Assembly (NCBI RefSeq): GCF_017183135.1
Contig: NZ_JADDXW010000016.1
Span: 19,718-83,717 of the forward strand
From: Aurantimonas marina
Lineage (GTDB): Bacteria > Pseudomonadota > Alphaproteobacteria > Rhizobiales > Rhizobiaceae
Length of the DNA: 64,000 nucleotides
Reading direction: 5' to 3'
In this document: in pieces, positions 18,270 through 28,807 of the stretch
How the letters are laid out: every line of letters starts with the position of its first letter
Position numbering within the stretch: the first letter of the stretch is position 1
Notes under the pieces: model-generated
What the model was told of the DNA's origin: nothing
The model's input: only the letters and a program-made list of their open reading frames with translations
Databases searched by the model: none
Program-made: the position numbers and the translations under genes

Positions 18270-20136
18270 TGCGCCGCATGGCGACGAGGATCAGCGCGAG
18301 GGCGGCCGGCGTCATCCCGTCGATCCGTTCAGCTTCGGCAATCGACGCCGGGCGACGGGCCATCAGCTTTTGCCGCAATTCGTTGGACAAGCCGGTGAGA
18401 CTGGAAAAGTCGAGATCGTCCGGGATCGTCCGGTTCTCGTCCCGGCGCAGACGTTCCTGATCGCGCCGCTGGCGCTCCAGATAGACATCGTAGCCGGCTT
18501 CGATCTCGATCCGCTCCCGAATCGGCCCACCAATATCCTTGAACTCCGGCCAGATGGCGGTCAGCCGATCCAGATTGATCTCGGTTTGCGAGAGTAGCTG
18601 CCAGGCCGAGCGGCGGCGGCCATCCTGATTAATTGCCAACCCCTGTCGCTGGGCTTCGGACGGCGTCAGCTGAGCTGTTTCTAGCATCGCGCGGGCCCTT
18701 GCGAGCGCCCCCTCGCTTTCCTCGAAAGCCTGGCGACGTTCCGCGTCGACGATGCCAAGCGACAGACCGAGTGGCGTCAACCGGCGGTCGGCATTGTCGG
18801 CCCGAAGCGAAAGGCGGAATTCGGCCCGCGAGGTGAACATGCGATAGGGCTCGGACACCCCGGTGCGGGTGAGATCGTCGATCATCACACCGATATAGGC
18901 GTCGGCCCGGCCGATGCCGACAGGCTCCGCGCCGCCAGCAAGCCGCGCCGCGTTGATCCCGGCGACGATCCCCTGCGCCGCGGCTTCCTCGTAGCCCGTC
19001 GTGCCGTTGATCTGGCCGGCGAGGAACAGGCCCTCCGCCCGGCGAACCGCCAGATGCCGGTCGAGTTCGCGCGGATCCACGTGATCATATTCGATGGCAT
19101 AGCCCGGCTTCAGCACCGCCACCCGCTCAAGTCCCGGTATGGAACGCAGGAACTGCAGCTGGACGTCCTCCGGCAGGGAGGTCGACACGCCATTCGGATA
19201 GATCGTGTCGTCGTCAAGCCCTTCCGGCTCAAGGAATATCTGGTGGCCGTCGCGGTCGCCGAACTTGACGATCTTGTCCTCGATCGAGGGACAATAGCGC
19301 GGCCCCGCTCCCTCGATGCGGCCGGAATAGAGTGCCGAACGGCCAATATTCTCGCGGATGATCCGGTGGGTTTCGGGCGTCGTCCGGGTAATCCCGCAAT
19401 CGATCTGCGGATTGGTGATCGCCTTCGTCAGATAGGAAAACGGGACCGGGTCCGCGTCTGGGGCCTGCCGGTCGAGCCCGCTCCAGTCGATCGTGCGGCC
19501 GTCGAGCCGTGGCGGCGTGCCGGTCTTCAGCCGGCCGAGTGCCAGGCCGAGCCGCTTCAGCGTTCCCGAAAGGCCCAGCGAGGGATCCTCACCCATGCGC
19601 CCGGCCGGAATCGTCCGGTCGCCGATATGGATCAGACCCGACAGGAATGTCCCCGTCGTCAGCACCACGGCCCGGCACTGAATGGCGCGGCCGTCGCCGA
19701 GGACCACACCGGTCACCCGGTTCCGCTTGTCCAGGACAAGATCGGCGACGTCGCCTTCGACCACGTCGAGATCGGCGTGGGCGGCAATCGCCGCCTGCAT
19801 CGCCTCGCGGTAGAGACGCCGGTCAGCCTGGGTCCGGGGTCCGCGCACGGCTGGCCCCTTGCGCCGGTTGAGCAGCCGAAACTGGACGCCCGCCGCGTCG
19901 GCCACCCGCCCCATCAATCCGCCCAGCGCGTCGATCTCGCGGACGAGATGGCCCTTGCCGATGCCGCCGATCGCAGGATTGCAGCTCATCGCGCCGATTG
20001 TATCGAAGCGGTGGGTGACCAGCGCGGTTCGCGCCCCGGCTCGCGCCGAAGCGCTGGCGGCCTCGCAGCCGGCATGGCCGCCGCCGATGATGACGACGTC
20101 GTAGTTGGACGTTGCGGGGAGGGACGGATCGCGCAT
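18247..20136 (-). CDS. mnmG: tRNA uridine 5-carboxymethylaminomethyl modification enzyme MnmG (GidA)
   Basis: The FAD-binding subunit of the MnmEG complex that installs cmnm5U at the tRNA wobble position. The dinucleotide-binding motif [15 protein letters not shown] follows immediately after the start. Family blocks [20 protein letters not shown] and [20 protein letters not shown] are present. I start at [10 protein letters not shown] (20136); the frame stays open 35 codons further, but with Cys/Arg-rich, non-family sequence. The length of 629 residues is normal. It is followed with overlap by rsmG and preceded by its partner mnmE, the classical alphaproteobacterial order. Confidence 0.97.
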   Translation of the reverse strand: MRDPSLPATSNYDVVIIGGGHAGCEAASASARAGARTALVTHRFDTIGAMSCNPAIGGIGKGHLVREIDALGGLMGRVADAAGVQFRLLNRRKGPAVRGPRTQADRRLYREAMQAAIAAHADLDVVEGDVADLVLDKRNRVTGVVLGDGRAIQCRAVVLTTGTFLSGLIHIGDRTIPAGRMGEDPSLGLSGTLKRLGLALGRLKTGTPPRLDGRTIDWSGLDRQAPDADPVPFSYLTKAITNPQIDCGITRTTPETHRIIRENIGRSALYSGRIEGAGPRYCPSIEDKIVKFGDRDGHQIFLEPEGLDDDTIYPNGVSTSLPEDVQLQFLRSIPGLERVAVLKPGYAIEYDHVDPRELDRHLAVRRAEGLFLAGQINGTTGYEEAAAQGIVAGINAARLAGGAEPVGIGRADAYIGVMIDDLTRTGVSEPYRMFTSRAEFRLSLRADNADRRLTPLGLSLGIVDAERRQAFEESEGALARARAMLETAQLTPSEAQRQGLAINQDGRRRSAWQLLSQTEINLDRLTAIWPEFKDIGGPIRERIEIEAGYDVYLERQRRDQERLRRDENRTIPDDLDFSSLTGLSNELRQKLMARRPASIAEAERIDGMTPAALALILVAMRRSEVVRAA

Positions 20137-20290
20137 GGGTCTCGGATACTGGTTGGACGGGACGGAGTGACAGCCGCGAAAGGGGCTTCGGCACCGACAG
20201 GCAAACATTTTGCAGTGAGGCTTAAGCCTATAAAGGCTCAATCGCTCGGAGACAACGCAAGCGGAAATGCGGCAACAAGCCCGCCTTGAC

Positions 20291-21727
20291 TCATTTGCCG
20301 ATGCAGAACTCGGAAAAGATGACGTCCAGAAGATCCTCGACCCCGACCTGGCCAGTCAGCGCGCCGAGGCGGTTGCCGGCCCGCCGCAGGGTTTCCGCCC
20401 CCACTTCCGGCGGCATGTCCCCCTCCGAGACGAATTGTTCGAGGATCCGCAGCGCATCGGCGACCAACTCCTTGTGACGAGTCCGCATCGGCACCGCCTC
20501 GTCCGGATCGCCTGCCGCGTCGACCGCCAAGGCCGCGACATGGGCGACAAGCGCCGACATCCCCTCGCCGGATTGGGTGGAAATGCCGAAGTCGAAGGCG
20601 AAATCGTCCCATTCGCCGCCGAACCGGGCCGCCAGACCGTGCGGTTTGGGGCGGTCCACCTTGGTGCGAACGGTCAGAATATGGCGTCGGGGCCGGGACA
20701 TTCCGGTCACCACGTCGTCCCGCGCCGCCTCCGACGCGGTGAGCATCATCGGATGTTTCACGTGAGTCAAAAGCTCCGCGAACCGCGCGAACGGACCGTG
20801 TCCTGATTGTGGGTCGACCAGCGCCAGGACCAGATCCGCCGAATCCATCACGGCCTTGGCCCGCTCAACGCCGATCGCCTCCACCGCATCGGCCGTTTCG
20901 CGGATTCCAGCCGTGTCGGAGAAACGCACCGGGACACCGCCGAGATCGAGGGTCGCCTCGATCACGTCGCGCGTCGTACCGGGAATTTCGGTGACGATCG
21001 CCACCTCGCGGTCGGCCAGGGCATTGAGCAGGCTGGACTTTCCGGCATTGGGCGCGCCGACGATCGCCACCCTGTAGCCCTCGCGCAGTATCTCGCCGCG
21101 GTCGGCCTTGGCGAGATGGGCCCGCATCTCATCGACGAGCAACGCGACCTTTGCCATGACCCCGCTAGCAACGTCGTCGCCGACATCGCCCTCGTCGGCA
21201 AAGTCGAACGAGGCTTCGATCATCGCCCGCGCTTCGGTCAGCCGCTGCATCCAGTCTTCGTAGATCGCGCGCAACGCCCCGCCCGCCTGCGCCACCGCCA
21301 TGCGGCGCTGCGCCTCGGTCTCGGCCGAAATGAGATCAGCCAGCCCCTCGGCCTCCGTCAGGTCGATACGGCCATTTTCGAAGGCGCGCCGGGTGAACTC
21401 GCCAGCGACCGCGAGACGCACCTCGGGGAGCGCCGTCGCCGCGTCGAGAAAGGCCGCGACGACGGCCCGCCCACCATGCAGGTGAAACTCGGCGAGATCC
21501 TCCCCGGTGACGCTGCCAGGCGACGGAAAGAACAAAACGATGCCCCGGTCGATGGTCGCGCCGGCCGCATCGCGGAACCGGCGAAGGCTGGCGCGGCGTT
21601 CCGGCGGGATTCCGCCGGCGAGGCTCTCCAAGACAAGCCGAGCGTCCGGACCGCTGACGCGCACGACCGCAACACCGGAGGGCAGGGCTCCGGAGGAGAG
21701 GGCAGCAATGGTATCGGATGGGATCAA
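20291..21727 (-). CDS. mnmE: tRNA modification GTPase MnmE (TrmE)
   Basis: Partner of MnmG. The N-terminal folate-binding domain begins [20 protein letters not shown]. The G domain follows with GAPNAGKSS (G1), [11 protein letters not shown] (G2) and DTAGIRET (G3). The C-terminal tetrapeptide CIGK holds the catalytic cysteine of the family. No ATG lies near the expected N-terminus. The TTG at 21727, encoding the first residue before IPSDT, is the best-placed start and gives 478 residues. The frame is open a further 1 kb upstream, but that portion is antisense to the DUF255 gene and is not MnmE. A parS-like GAGTC variant is embedded in the G domain (LLTHVKHP). Confidence 0.93.
   Translation of the reverse strand: MIPSDTIAALSSGALPSGVAVVRVSGPDARLVLESLAGGIPPERRASLRRFRDAAGATIDRGIVLFFPSPGSVTGEDLAEFHLHGGRAVVAAFLDAATALPEVRLAVAGEFTRRAFENGRIDLTEAEGLADLISAETEAQRRMAVAQAGGALRAIYEDWMQRLTEARAMIEASFDFADEGDVGDDVASGVMAKVALLVDEMRAHLAKADRGEILREGYRVAIVGAPNAGKSSLLNALADREVAIVTEIPGTTRDVIEATLDLGGVPVRFSDTAGIRETADAVEAIGVERAKAVMDSADLVLALVDPQSGHGPFARFAELLTHVKHPMMLTASEAARDDVVTGMSRPRRHILTVRTKVDRPKPHGLAARFGGEWDDFAFDFGISTQSGEGMSALVAHVAALAVDAAGDPDEAVPMRTRHKELVADALRILEQFVSEGDMPPEVGAETLRRAGNRLGALTGQVGVEDLLDVIFSEFCIGK
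20754..20769. promoter_or_regulatory. parS: parS-like site, GAGTC variant, inside mnmE
   Basis: TGTTTCACGTGAGTCA (14 of 16 consensus positions), identical over all 16 bases to the site at 15534. It is translated within mnmE as THVK. Confidence 0.6.
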
Positions 21728-21922
21728 ACGAGCGGCTCGGTCTATTCCGTGATGGTCGAAGGCGACAGAACCAGCTTCTTTGGACGTTCGCAACCGGCAG
21801 GCCGCGAGGCATTCGGGACCGCGTTTTGGCCGCGACACGCCATTGAACGGGAAGCAGCCCTCGAAATCGTCGATCGCTTGCCTTAGGCTTCCGGGTTTGA
21901 GGGCCGGAACCACAGGATATTC

Positions 21923-23959
21923 ATGAACGACGCGCGCGACAACAGGCTCGGCGATGCCGTCAGCCCGTATCTTCTGCAGCATCGGGACAACCCGGTCCAT
22001 TGGCGGGAATGGTCCGACGCGACGCTGGCCGAGGCCCGCGCGCTCGATCGGCCGATCCTCCTGTCGGTCGGCTACGCGGCCTGCCACTGGTGCCATGTCA
22101 TGGCGCATGAGAGCTTTGAGGACGAGGGCGTGGCGGCCGCGATGAACCGCGACTTCGTCAATGTGAAGGTGGATCGCGAAGAGCGGCCTGACATCGACCA
22201 TCTCTACATGACCGCGCTGCAGGCGATGGGCGAACAGGGCGGCTGGCCGATGACCATGTTCCTGACACCCGAGGGCCAACCGTTCTTCGGCGGCACGTAT
22301 TTTCCCAAGGATGCCCGCTATGGCCGTCCCGGTTTTGTCCAGGTGCTGGAGGCCATCGCCAAGGCCTGGCGCGAGAAGCGCGCCGATCTGACGACCAGCG
22401 CCGGTGCGATTTCCGGGCGGCTGAGCGAGTTCCTGTCGCGCTCGGCGGCACCGGGACCGCTCGCGGCGCTTGATCTGGCGGGTCCGGCGGAACGCATCGG
22501 CCAGATGATCGATCCCGCCCAAGGTGGGCTTCGCGGCGCGCCGAAATTTCCCAGCGCCCCGTTCATGGAAATCCTGGCTCGCTCGGCTTTCGAGACCGGC
22601 TCCCCGAAGCATCGCCAGGCCTTTCTCAAGACCGTCCGGGCGCTGTCGCTCGGCGGCATCTACGACCATCTCGGCGGCGGCCTGCATCGCTATTCGACGG
22701 ACGACCGTTGGCTGGTGCCGCATTTCGAGAAGATGCTCTACGACAATGCCCAGTTCCTGCGCCATCTCGGCTGGGCCTACCGGATGACCGGTGACGATCT
22801 GTTTCGATCCCGTATCGATGAGACCGTTGGCTGGTTGCGGCGCGAAATGCTGGTTGAGGGCGGCGGCCTCGCCGCGTCGCTCGACGCCGACAGCCTAAAC
22901 GCCGACGGCCACTCGCAGGAGGGCGCCTTCTATGTCTGGTCGGCGGCCCAGATCGATGGTCTGCTGGGCGATCGCGCGGCGCCGTTCAAGGCCGCCTATG
23001 ACGTCGGCGAAGCGGGCAATTGGGAGGGCCATTCGATTCTTCATCGCCTGCACCCCGGCGCCGCGTCGAGCGACCCGGACTTTGCCGAGGAACGCCAGAT
23101 TCTTCTCGGAGCAAGAGCCGGCCGGCCTCGCCCCGGCCGCGACGACAAGGTGCTCGCCGACTGGAACGGCCTGATGATCCGGGCGCTGGCGGAAATCGGT
23201 AGCGCTCTCGGGAACGAGGATGCGCTGGCCCTCGCGCGCGATGCCTTCGATTTCGTCGTCCGGGATATGATCGTCGCCGGTCGCCTTCGCCATGCCGCGC
23301 GAGCCGGGCGAACGACAGGCCTGGCGCTGTCCTCCGACTATGGCGCCGTGATCCAGGCCACGGTCGCGTTATTCGCGGCAACCCTCGACGGACGCTATCT
23401 CGACCACGCCCGCTGGTTCGCCGACGAGCTCGAACGCTGGCACACGGATGGCGATGGCGGACATTATCTGAACGCTTCGGACGCCTCGGACGTCATGATT
23501 CGCCTGCGCGGCGACCAGGATGACGCGATTCCCGGCGGCACGGCGCTGGTCATCGAAGGGCTTGCGATGCTCGTCCAGGCCAGCGGCGCGATCGAGATCG
23601 GCGAGCGGGCCGAGCGGGCGGCCCTGCTTGCCGCCGGGCGCATCGGCCAAGGAGCGGCCGGCTTTCCCGGCATTGTCGCGGCCACGGGCAGGCTACGCCG
23701 CGGCAGCGAACTCTGCGTGATCGGCACGTCAGACGATCCCGGATTCCCCGAGATGCTGGCAAAGGCGCATCAAAGCGTCGATCTCGATCGCCTCGATCTG
23801 GTCCTGGCCGATCCCGATCGGCTGCCGGAGCAGCTGCCGACCGCCGCGATGCGGCCTTTGCGCCGGCCCGCCGCCTACTTGTGCGAGGGTCGCGTCTGTC
23901 GGCCCCCGGTCTACGATGACGCGGCGCTGGCGAAGGCGTTGAGCGGCGACAGCGATTAA
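21923..23959 (+). CDS. DUF255 thioredoxin-domain protein (YyaL/SSP411-like)
   Basis: A 678-residue protein. The N-terminal thioredoxin-like domain begins RLGDAVSPYLLQHRDNPVHW and contains the redox-type motif CHWC at residues 54-57. The rest is an alpha/alpha barrel resembling glycoside hydrolase or epimerase folds (for example GGIYDHLGGGLHRYSTD, then HFEKMLYDNAQ). These are signatures of the conserved DUF255 family (E. coli lacks it; B. subtilis YyaL; mammalian spermatogenesis-associated protein 20). The biochemical function is unestablished. A GGATATTC-type leader precedes the ATG without a strong ribosome-binding site. It is divergent from mnmE, and its insertion between mnmE and the rho side interrupts the usual rho-mnmE adjacency. 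Confidence 0.93.
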   Translation: MNDARDNRLGDAVSPYLLQHRDNPVHWREWSDATLAEARALDRPILLSVGYAACHWCHVMAHESFEDEGVAAAMNRDFVNVKVDREERPDIDHLYMTALQAMGEQGGWPMTMFLTPEGQPFFGGTYFPKDARYGRPGFVQVLEAIAKAWREKRADLTTSAGAISGRLSEFLSRSAAPGPLAALDLAGPAERIGQMIDPAQGGLRGAPKFPSAPFMEILARSAFETGSPKHRQAFLKTVRALSLGGIYDHLGGGLHRYSTDDRWLVPHFEKMLYDNAQFLRHLGWAYRMTGDDLFRSRIDETVGWLRREMLVEGGGLAASLDADSLNADGHSQEGAFYVWSAAQIDGLLGDRAAPFKAAYDVGEAGNWEGHSILHRLHPGAASSDPDFAEERQILLGARAGRPRPGRDDKVLADWNGLMIRALAEIGSALGNEDALALARDAFDFVVRDMIVAGRLRHAARAGRTTGLALSSDYGAVIQATVALFAATLDGRYLDHARWFADELERWHTDGDGGHYLNASDASDVMIRLRGDQDDAIPGGTALVIEGLAMLVQASGAIEIGERAERAALLAAGRIGQGAAGFPGIVAATGRLRRGSELCVIGTSDDPGFPEMLAKAHQSVDLDRLDLVLADPDRLPEQLPTAAMRPLRRPAAYLCEGRVCRPPVYDDAALAKALSGDSD

Positions 23960-23982
23960 TACGAGGGCTCCGCCGGCGCGGT

Positions 23983-24459
23983 CTACGTCACCCGGCAGAC
24001 GGTTGCACCGGTAGCACTGCGCAATTGGAGCGGCACCACCTCGAAGACGTGCCGCGGCGTCCCCGCGGCGGCCCAGACGGTGGCGTGCTGGAACAGATCC
24101 TCATCCATCAGGGTGGCAAGCTTGCGCGAGGCCCCCAGCGGCGAGACACCGCCGATGGCAAAGCCGGTCGCCTGACGGACGAAATCGGCGTCGGGCCGCT
24201 CGAGCGCCTCGCCGAAATGCGTCGCCATCGAAGTCTCGTCGACCCGGTTGGCTCCCGACACCAGCAGGAGGTAGGCTTGGCCGGTCGCGGCGCCCCTAAA
24301 CACCAGGGATTTGACGATCTGGCCGACGCTGGCGCCGACGGCCGCCGCCGCTTCCTCGGCGGACCGAGCCGATTGGGTGGTCTCGACCACCGCGATCTTG
24401 AGGCCCTTGGCCTCGGCATCGGCCTCGACCCGCGCCACCGCGTCCAGTTTCTCTGTCAT
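23983..24459 (-). CDS. YbaK/aminoacyl-tRNA deacylase-type (EbsC-like) protein
   Basis: A 158-residue member of the YbaK/ProX/EbsC family, which hydrolyses misacylated tRNAs such as Cys-tRNA(Pro). The expected features are the glycine-rich VGASVGQIVKSLVFRG segment (with the conserved lysine), and ATGFAIGGVSPLG followed by LMDEDLF near the C-terminus. The start MTEKLDAVAR (24459) is preceded by GGAGGGATCGGGG in mRNA sense, and the in-frame extension to 24516 is not family-like. Substrate specificity cannot be told from sequence. It lies downstream of rho on the same strand but after the rho terminator. Confidence 0.88.
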   Translation of the reverse strand: MTEKLDAVARVEADAEAKGLKIAVVETTQSARSAEEAAAAVGASVGQIVKSLVFRGAATGQAYLLLVSGANRVDETSMATHFGEALERPDADFVRQATGFAIGGVSPLGASRKLATLMDEDLFQHATVWAAAGTPRHVFEVVPLQLRSATGATVCRVT

Positions 24460-24535
24460 CCCCGATCCCTCCTGGTTGCTCGCTGCAGGCATCACCGTCC
24501 GAGCCGTCGCAGTCAAGCCGAGGTTCGGCGCAACG

Positions 24536-24565
24536 AAAAACGGCGGCCCGAAAGGACCGCCGTTT
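24536..24565 (-). terminator. Rho-independent terminator of rho
   Basis: On the minus strand, AAACGGCGGTCC and GGGCCGCCGTTT pair (one mismatch) around TTTC, continuing into TTTTT. It starts about 38 bases after the rho stop, and a parS-like element overlaps its upstream arm. Confidence 0.8.
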
Positions 24566-24576
24566 CACGTGAGTCA
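24561..24576. promoter_or_regulatory. parS: parS-like site, GAGTC variant, at the rho terminator
   Basis: CGTTTCACGTGAGTCA (13 of 16 consensus positions) shares 15 bases with the sites at 15535 and 20755. It lies between the rho stop codon and its terminator hairpin, overlapping the stem by five bases. Confidence 0.55.
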
Positions 24577-24602
24577 TGCCCCGGGTCCGGGACCGAATAC
24601 GG

Positions 24603-25862
<1,260 letters not shown>

Positions 25863-26155
25863 TCGGAAAGTGGCTCTTTTAGGGTTCGGACCGACAGCTC
25901 GCGTCGGAACAGATGAAGGCGAAATGGGGAAACGCTGAGGCCGGAAACACGAGACGGTTCTGCGGCAGGGACGATGCGGCCGGCAAGGCTACGCAACGCC
26001 CGAGAAAGGCGGGATAGTCCTTCGTGATATAACGGGGGCGGCGCGCGGGCGCAAGGGGCGCGTTGGCCCCCGAGCCGAACGCCTCCCATCGCGGTTACCG
26101 CCTCGTGTACCAGCGGCGACGTTGCACGGTGACGGCGGAGCGTGTCGTGGTCGGT
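25863..26155. other. Spacer between gntK and rho (rho leader)
   Basis: About 290 bases without a supported gene. It should hold the rho promoter and leader; I could not assign elements within it with confidence. Confidence 0.4.
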
Positions 26156-26680
26156 TTAGCCTTCCTGGTCGAACCCGAGCGCTTCAAGGGCGTGTGTGAC
26201 AACCGCTTCGGGCGGGACGCCGACGGATATGGTCACGCCATCCTCGTCGGATTGCAGCGGTTCCAGATCGTCGAACTGGGATTGGAGAAGCGATTTCGGC
26301 ATATAGTGCCCTGTGCGCCGACCCAGGCGTTCGCCGACGAGATCCTGTTCCGCCGTGAGCGAGACGAAACGCACGCGCGCATCCGCCTCGCGCAAGACGT
26401 CACGGTAGCACCGCTTCAACGCCGAACAGGCGACGACGGTCGAAACGCCGCCGGCGGCCTGCCCGGTGATCCAGTCGCGAATGGCGACGAGCCAAGGCGC
26501 CCGATCGTTGTCGTTCAGCGGCTGACCGGATTCCATCTTGGCAATATTCGCGGCCGAGTGAAATTCGTCCGCCTCGGCGAAAGGCCAGTCAAGACGCTCC
26601 GCAAGCAGCTTTGCCGTCGTCGTCTTGCCGACCCCCGACGGACCCATGACCACGAGCGCGGTGGTCTCTTGCGGCATCAA
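26156..26680 (-). CDS. gntK: Gluconokinase-family kinase
   Basis: A P-loop kinase of 174 residues phosphorylating gluconate to 6-phosphogluconate. The Walker A GPSGVGKTT is at residues 13-21. The gluconokinase-specific blocks FAEADEFHSAANIAKM, GQPLNDNDRAPWL and VVACSALKRCYRDVLR are intact, distinguishing it from shikimate kinase. It ends with HYMPKSLLQSQFDDLEPL, also typical. It lies 14 bases after hemJ on the same strand, so it is the likely last gene of hemE-hemJ-gntK. The metabolic link to heme is not obvious; most likely it is positional. Confidence 0.9.
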   Translation of the reverse strand: MMPQETTALVVMGPSGVGKTTTAKLLAERLDWPFAEADEFHSAANIAKMESGQPLNDNDRAPWLVAIRDWITGQAAGGVSTVVACSALKRCYRDVLREADARVRFVSLTAEQDLVGERLGRRTGHYMPKSLLQSQFDDLEPLQSDEDGVTISVGVPPEAVVTHALEALGFDQEG

Positions 26681-26693
26681 ACGAGCCCTCCGA

Positions 26694-27242
26694 TCAGAAC
26701 GGCTTCACGACGACGAGGATGATGATCAGGATCAGGATCACCGCCGGCACCTCGTTCATCACCCGCCAGAACTTGCCGGATCTAGTGTTCGCGTCCCGCT
26801 CGAACCGCTTGAAAGAGGCGGACAGATAGCCGTGCAGGCCGGACATCACCAGGACGAGGGCGATCTTGGCATGAATCCAGCCGCCCTGGAACTCGAACAC
26901 CTTCCAGGCGAGCCACAAGCCGAGCACCCAGGTCAGGATCATCGAGGGCGTCATGATCCCCTTGAGCAGCCGCCGTTCCATCACCTTGAAGGTCTCGGAC
27001 TGGGGTGTGCCCGGTCCCGCTTCCGCGTGGTAGACGAACAGTCGCGGCAAATAGAGCATGCCGGCCATCCAGGCGATGATGACAAAGATGTGAGCCGCCC
27101 TGATCCAGAGCTGCCACTCAACCGGCACCAGGACGAACAGGGCTGCGACAAGCGCCAGTGCGACAAGGGCGACGGCGGCGGTGCGTCCGCCACTGGCCGG
27201 CTTGGTCATGGACTTGTTCGGCGATGGGTTGTCCTGGTTCAT
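26694..27242 (-). CDS. hemJ: Protoporphyrinogen IX oxidase, HemJ type
   Basis: An integral-membrane protein of 182 residues oxidising protoporphyrinogen IX, the HemJ type found in many alphaproteobacteria. Key blocks are [20 protein letters not shown], containing the heme-coordinating histidine, then [10 protein letters not shown] and the segment [18 protein letters not shown]. Near the end, [19 protein letters not shown] carries the conserved H-x-K and GLHG residues. Four to five membrane helices are visible. An N-terminal hydrophilic leader of about 15 residues precedes the first helix. The start ATG overlaps the hemE stop as ATGA, so it is translationally coupled in the same pathway. Confidence 0.93.
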   Translation of the reverse strand: MNQDNPSPNKSMTKPASGGRTAAVALVALALVAALFVLVPVEWQLWIRAAHIFVIIAWMAGMLYLPRLFVYHAEAGPGTPQSETFKVMERRLLKGIMTPSMILTWVLGLWLAWKVFEFQGGWIHAKIALVLVMSGLHGYLSASFKRFERDANTRSGKFWRVMNEVPAVILILIIILVVVKPF

Positions 27243-28267
27243 GGCTTGGCGGTCCTGATGCGATTGAGAAGGGCTTCGACGTGCGCGATCGGCGCCTCGG
27301 GCGTGATGCCGTGGCCGAGATTGAAGATCAACGGGCCGTTGCCGAGATTTTCGAGGATCCGGTCGACGCCGTCTTCCAGCGCCTTGCCGCCTGCGATCAG
27401 CCGCAGCGGGTCGAGATTGCCCTGGACGGCGCCAGCTTTCTGCAATTCCTTCGCCTGGGACACCGGCACCGACCAATCGAGGCCGACTGCGTCGACACCG
27501 GTCTTTTCGCGATAGGTGTTCAAAAGCGTTCCCGCGCCCTTGGCGAATCCGATGATCTTCGCACCCGGCACCGCGGCACGAACCTTTTCCACCATCCGGG
27601 CGACCGGCCGCACCGCATAGGCTTCGAACGACGCCTCGTCGAGAACGCCGGCCCAGGAATCGAAGATCTGGACGCAGTCGGCACCCGCCTGCAACTGGCG
27701 GATCAGATAGTCGGCGCTCATTTCCGCCAGCAGATAGAGCAGCGTCTCCATCTCGGCCGGGTTGCGATAGGCGAACAGCCGCGCCGGGGCCTGATCCGGC
27801 GTCCCATGGCCGGCGATCATGTAGGTCGCCACGGTCCAAGGCGCGCCGCAAAAGCCGATCAACGTCGTCTCGTCGGGCAGTTCCTCGCGCAATCGGCCAA
27901 CCGTCGCGATCACTGGAGCCAGATGAGTTTCGCCGCGCGACGGATCGAGAGCCGCGATCTCGTCGGGGCGAATCGGCGTCAGCTTCGGGCCCTCGCCCTG
28001 AACGAAATGCAGGCCGCGATCGAGCGCATCCGGAATCACCAGAATGTCGGAAAACAGGATCGCCGCGTCGAAGCCGAAGCGGCGGATCGGCTGCAAGGTG
28101 ACCTCGGTCGCCAGATCCGGATTGTAGCAGAGATCCAGGAACCCGCCGGCCTTTTCGCGGGTTGCTCGATATTCGGGAAGGTAGCGGCCGGCCTGTCTCA
28201 TGAGCCACACTGGAGGGGGAAAGACGCTTTCGCCTTCCAGGACCCGGACGAGCTTGCGCTTCTGCAT
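27239..28267 (-). CDS. hemE: Uroporphyrinogen decarboxylase
   Basis: Decarboxylates uroporphyrinogen III to coproporphyrinogen III, 342 residues. [17 protein letters not shown] is the first family signature and carries the substrate-binding arginines. [16 protein letters not shown] is the second signature. The start MQKRKLV at 28267 has AGGAGC nine bases upstream; a longer frame to 28303 begins with a Phe-rich, non-family leader. It is the first gene of hemE-hemJ-gntK. In Caulobacter, Sinorhizobium and other alphaproteobacteria the chromosomal origin lies directly upstream of hemE. Here the same position holds the origin-like segment 28268-28807. Confidence 0.97.
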   Translation of the reverse strand: MQKRKLVRVLEGESVFPPPVWLMRQAGRYLPEYRATREKAGGFLDLCYNPDLATEVTLQPIRRFGFDAAILFSDILVIPDALDRGLHFVQGEGPKLTPIRPDEIAALDPSRGETHLAPVIATVGRLREELPDETTLIGFCGAPWTVATYMIAGHGTPDQAPARLFAYRNPAEMETLLYLLAEMSADYLIRQLQAGADCVQIFDSWAGVLDEASFEAYAVRPVARMVEKVRAAVPGAKIIGFAKGAGTLLNTYREKTGVDAVGLDWSVPVSQAKELQKAGAVQGNLDPLRLIAGGKALEDGVDRILENLGNGPLIFNLGHGITPEAPIAHVEALLNRIRTAKP

Positions 28268-28807
28268 CAGGTTTGGGCTCCTAATAAAAAAGAAAGATTT
28301 CAAGAGAAATCGTTATTTTGATTCTATGAGTCGGTGGATAGCCGGAATTCACAAGCGGCGGTAGATGGCAGGCGTTTCACGCTCGTCCACAGCCTGCGAC
28401 GATCGGTTTCGGACCAGCGGTGTGAGAAACGTTAAACTTTTAGGGCATCCGCGAAATTTGTCAGGATGTTAGCGAGGCATCCGCGTGGCCGGAAACCTGT
28501 CCGGGAGCTGTGGAAAGCGTGGGATGAACACGCGCTGTCCACAAATGCTGGGCTACGCGCACACAGGCCGTGCATCGCCGCCAATTGTGGACGAAAGCCG
28601 ACTTATGCGCCTCGGTCCGGAGCGTCACGGCGGCGGGCCGGCTTAACGCTTCCTTAACCCACAGGCCCGGCGGAATTCCGGGGGTGGAGGCGGCCGGCCC
28701 CTTGCGAAGCGATGCCGAATCGAGTCCCGAGGGGCGCCAATGGCGTTTCGTTCCTCAAGACGCTATCAAACCCATCGGACGTGAAGAAACGGTTAAATGG
28801 GGACGGA
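28268..28807. other. oriC: Putative chromosomal replication origin (oriC) upstream of hemE
   Basis: A 540-base gap without a supportable gene, lying divergently between hemE and maf. Next to hemE is an AT-rich tract (about 28278-28330) with TAATAAAAAAGAAAG and CGTTATTTTGATTC, a candidate unwinding element. DnaA-box-like 9-mers (consensus TTWTNCACA) occur at 28333-28341 (CTATCCACC, reverse), 28383-28391 (TCGTCCACA), 28509-28517 (CTTTCCACA, reverse, 8 of 9), 28535-28543 (CTGTCCACA) and 28586-28594 (TCGTCCACA, reverse). A perfect CtrA box is at 28643-28657. GANTC (CcrM) sites are paired at 28320/28328 and 28717/28722. ParAB and parS sites flank it. The hemE-adjacent location is that of Caulobacter Cori and the predicted Sinorhizobium origin. 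Exact boundaries are inferred. Confidence 0.78.
28643..28657. promoter_or_regulatory. CtrA-type binding site in the putative origin
   Basis: TTAACGCTTCCTTAA is an exact TTAA-N7-TTAA, the CtrA consensus of alphaproteobacteria. It is followed by CCCACA, a partial DnaA-box end, as at the Caulobacter origin where CtrA and DnaA sites intermingle. Confidence 0.6.

Noticed and set aside
21728..22765. N-terminal extension of mnmE by 346 codons
   Set aside because: It is antisense to the DUF255 gene and has no MnmE homology; the MnmE N-terminus starts at IPSDTIAAL.
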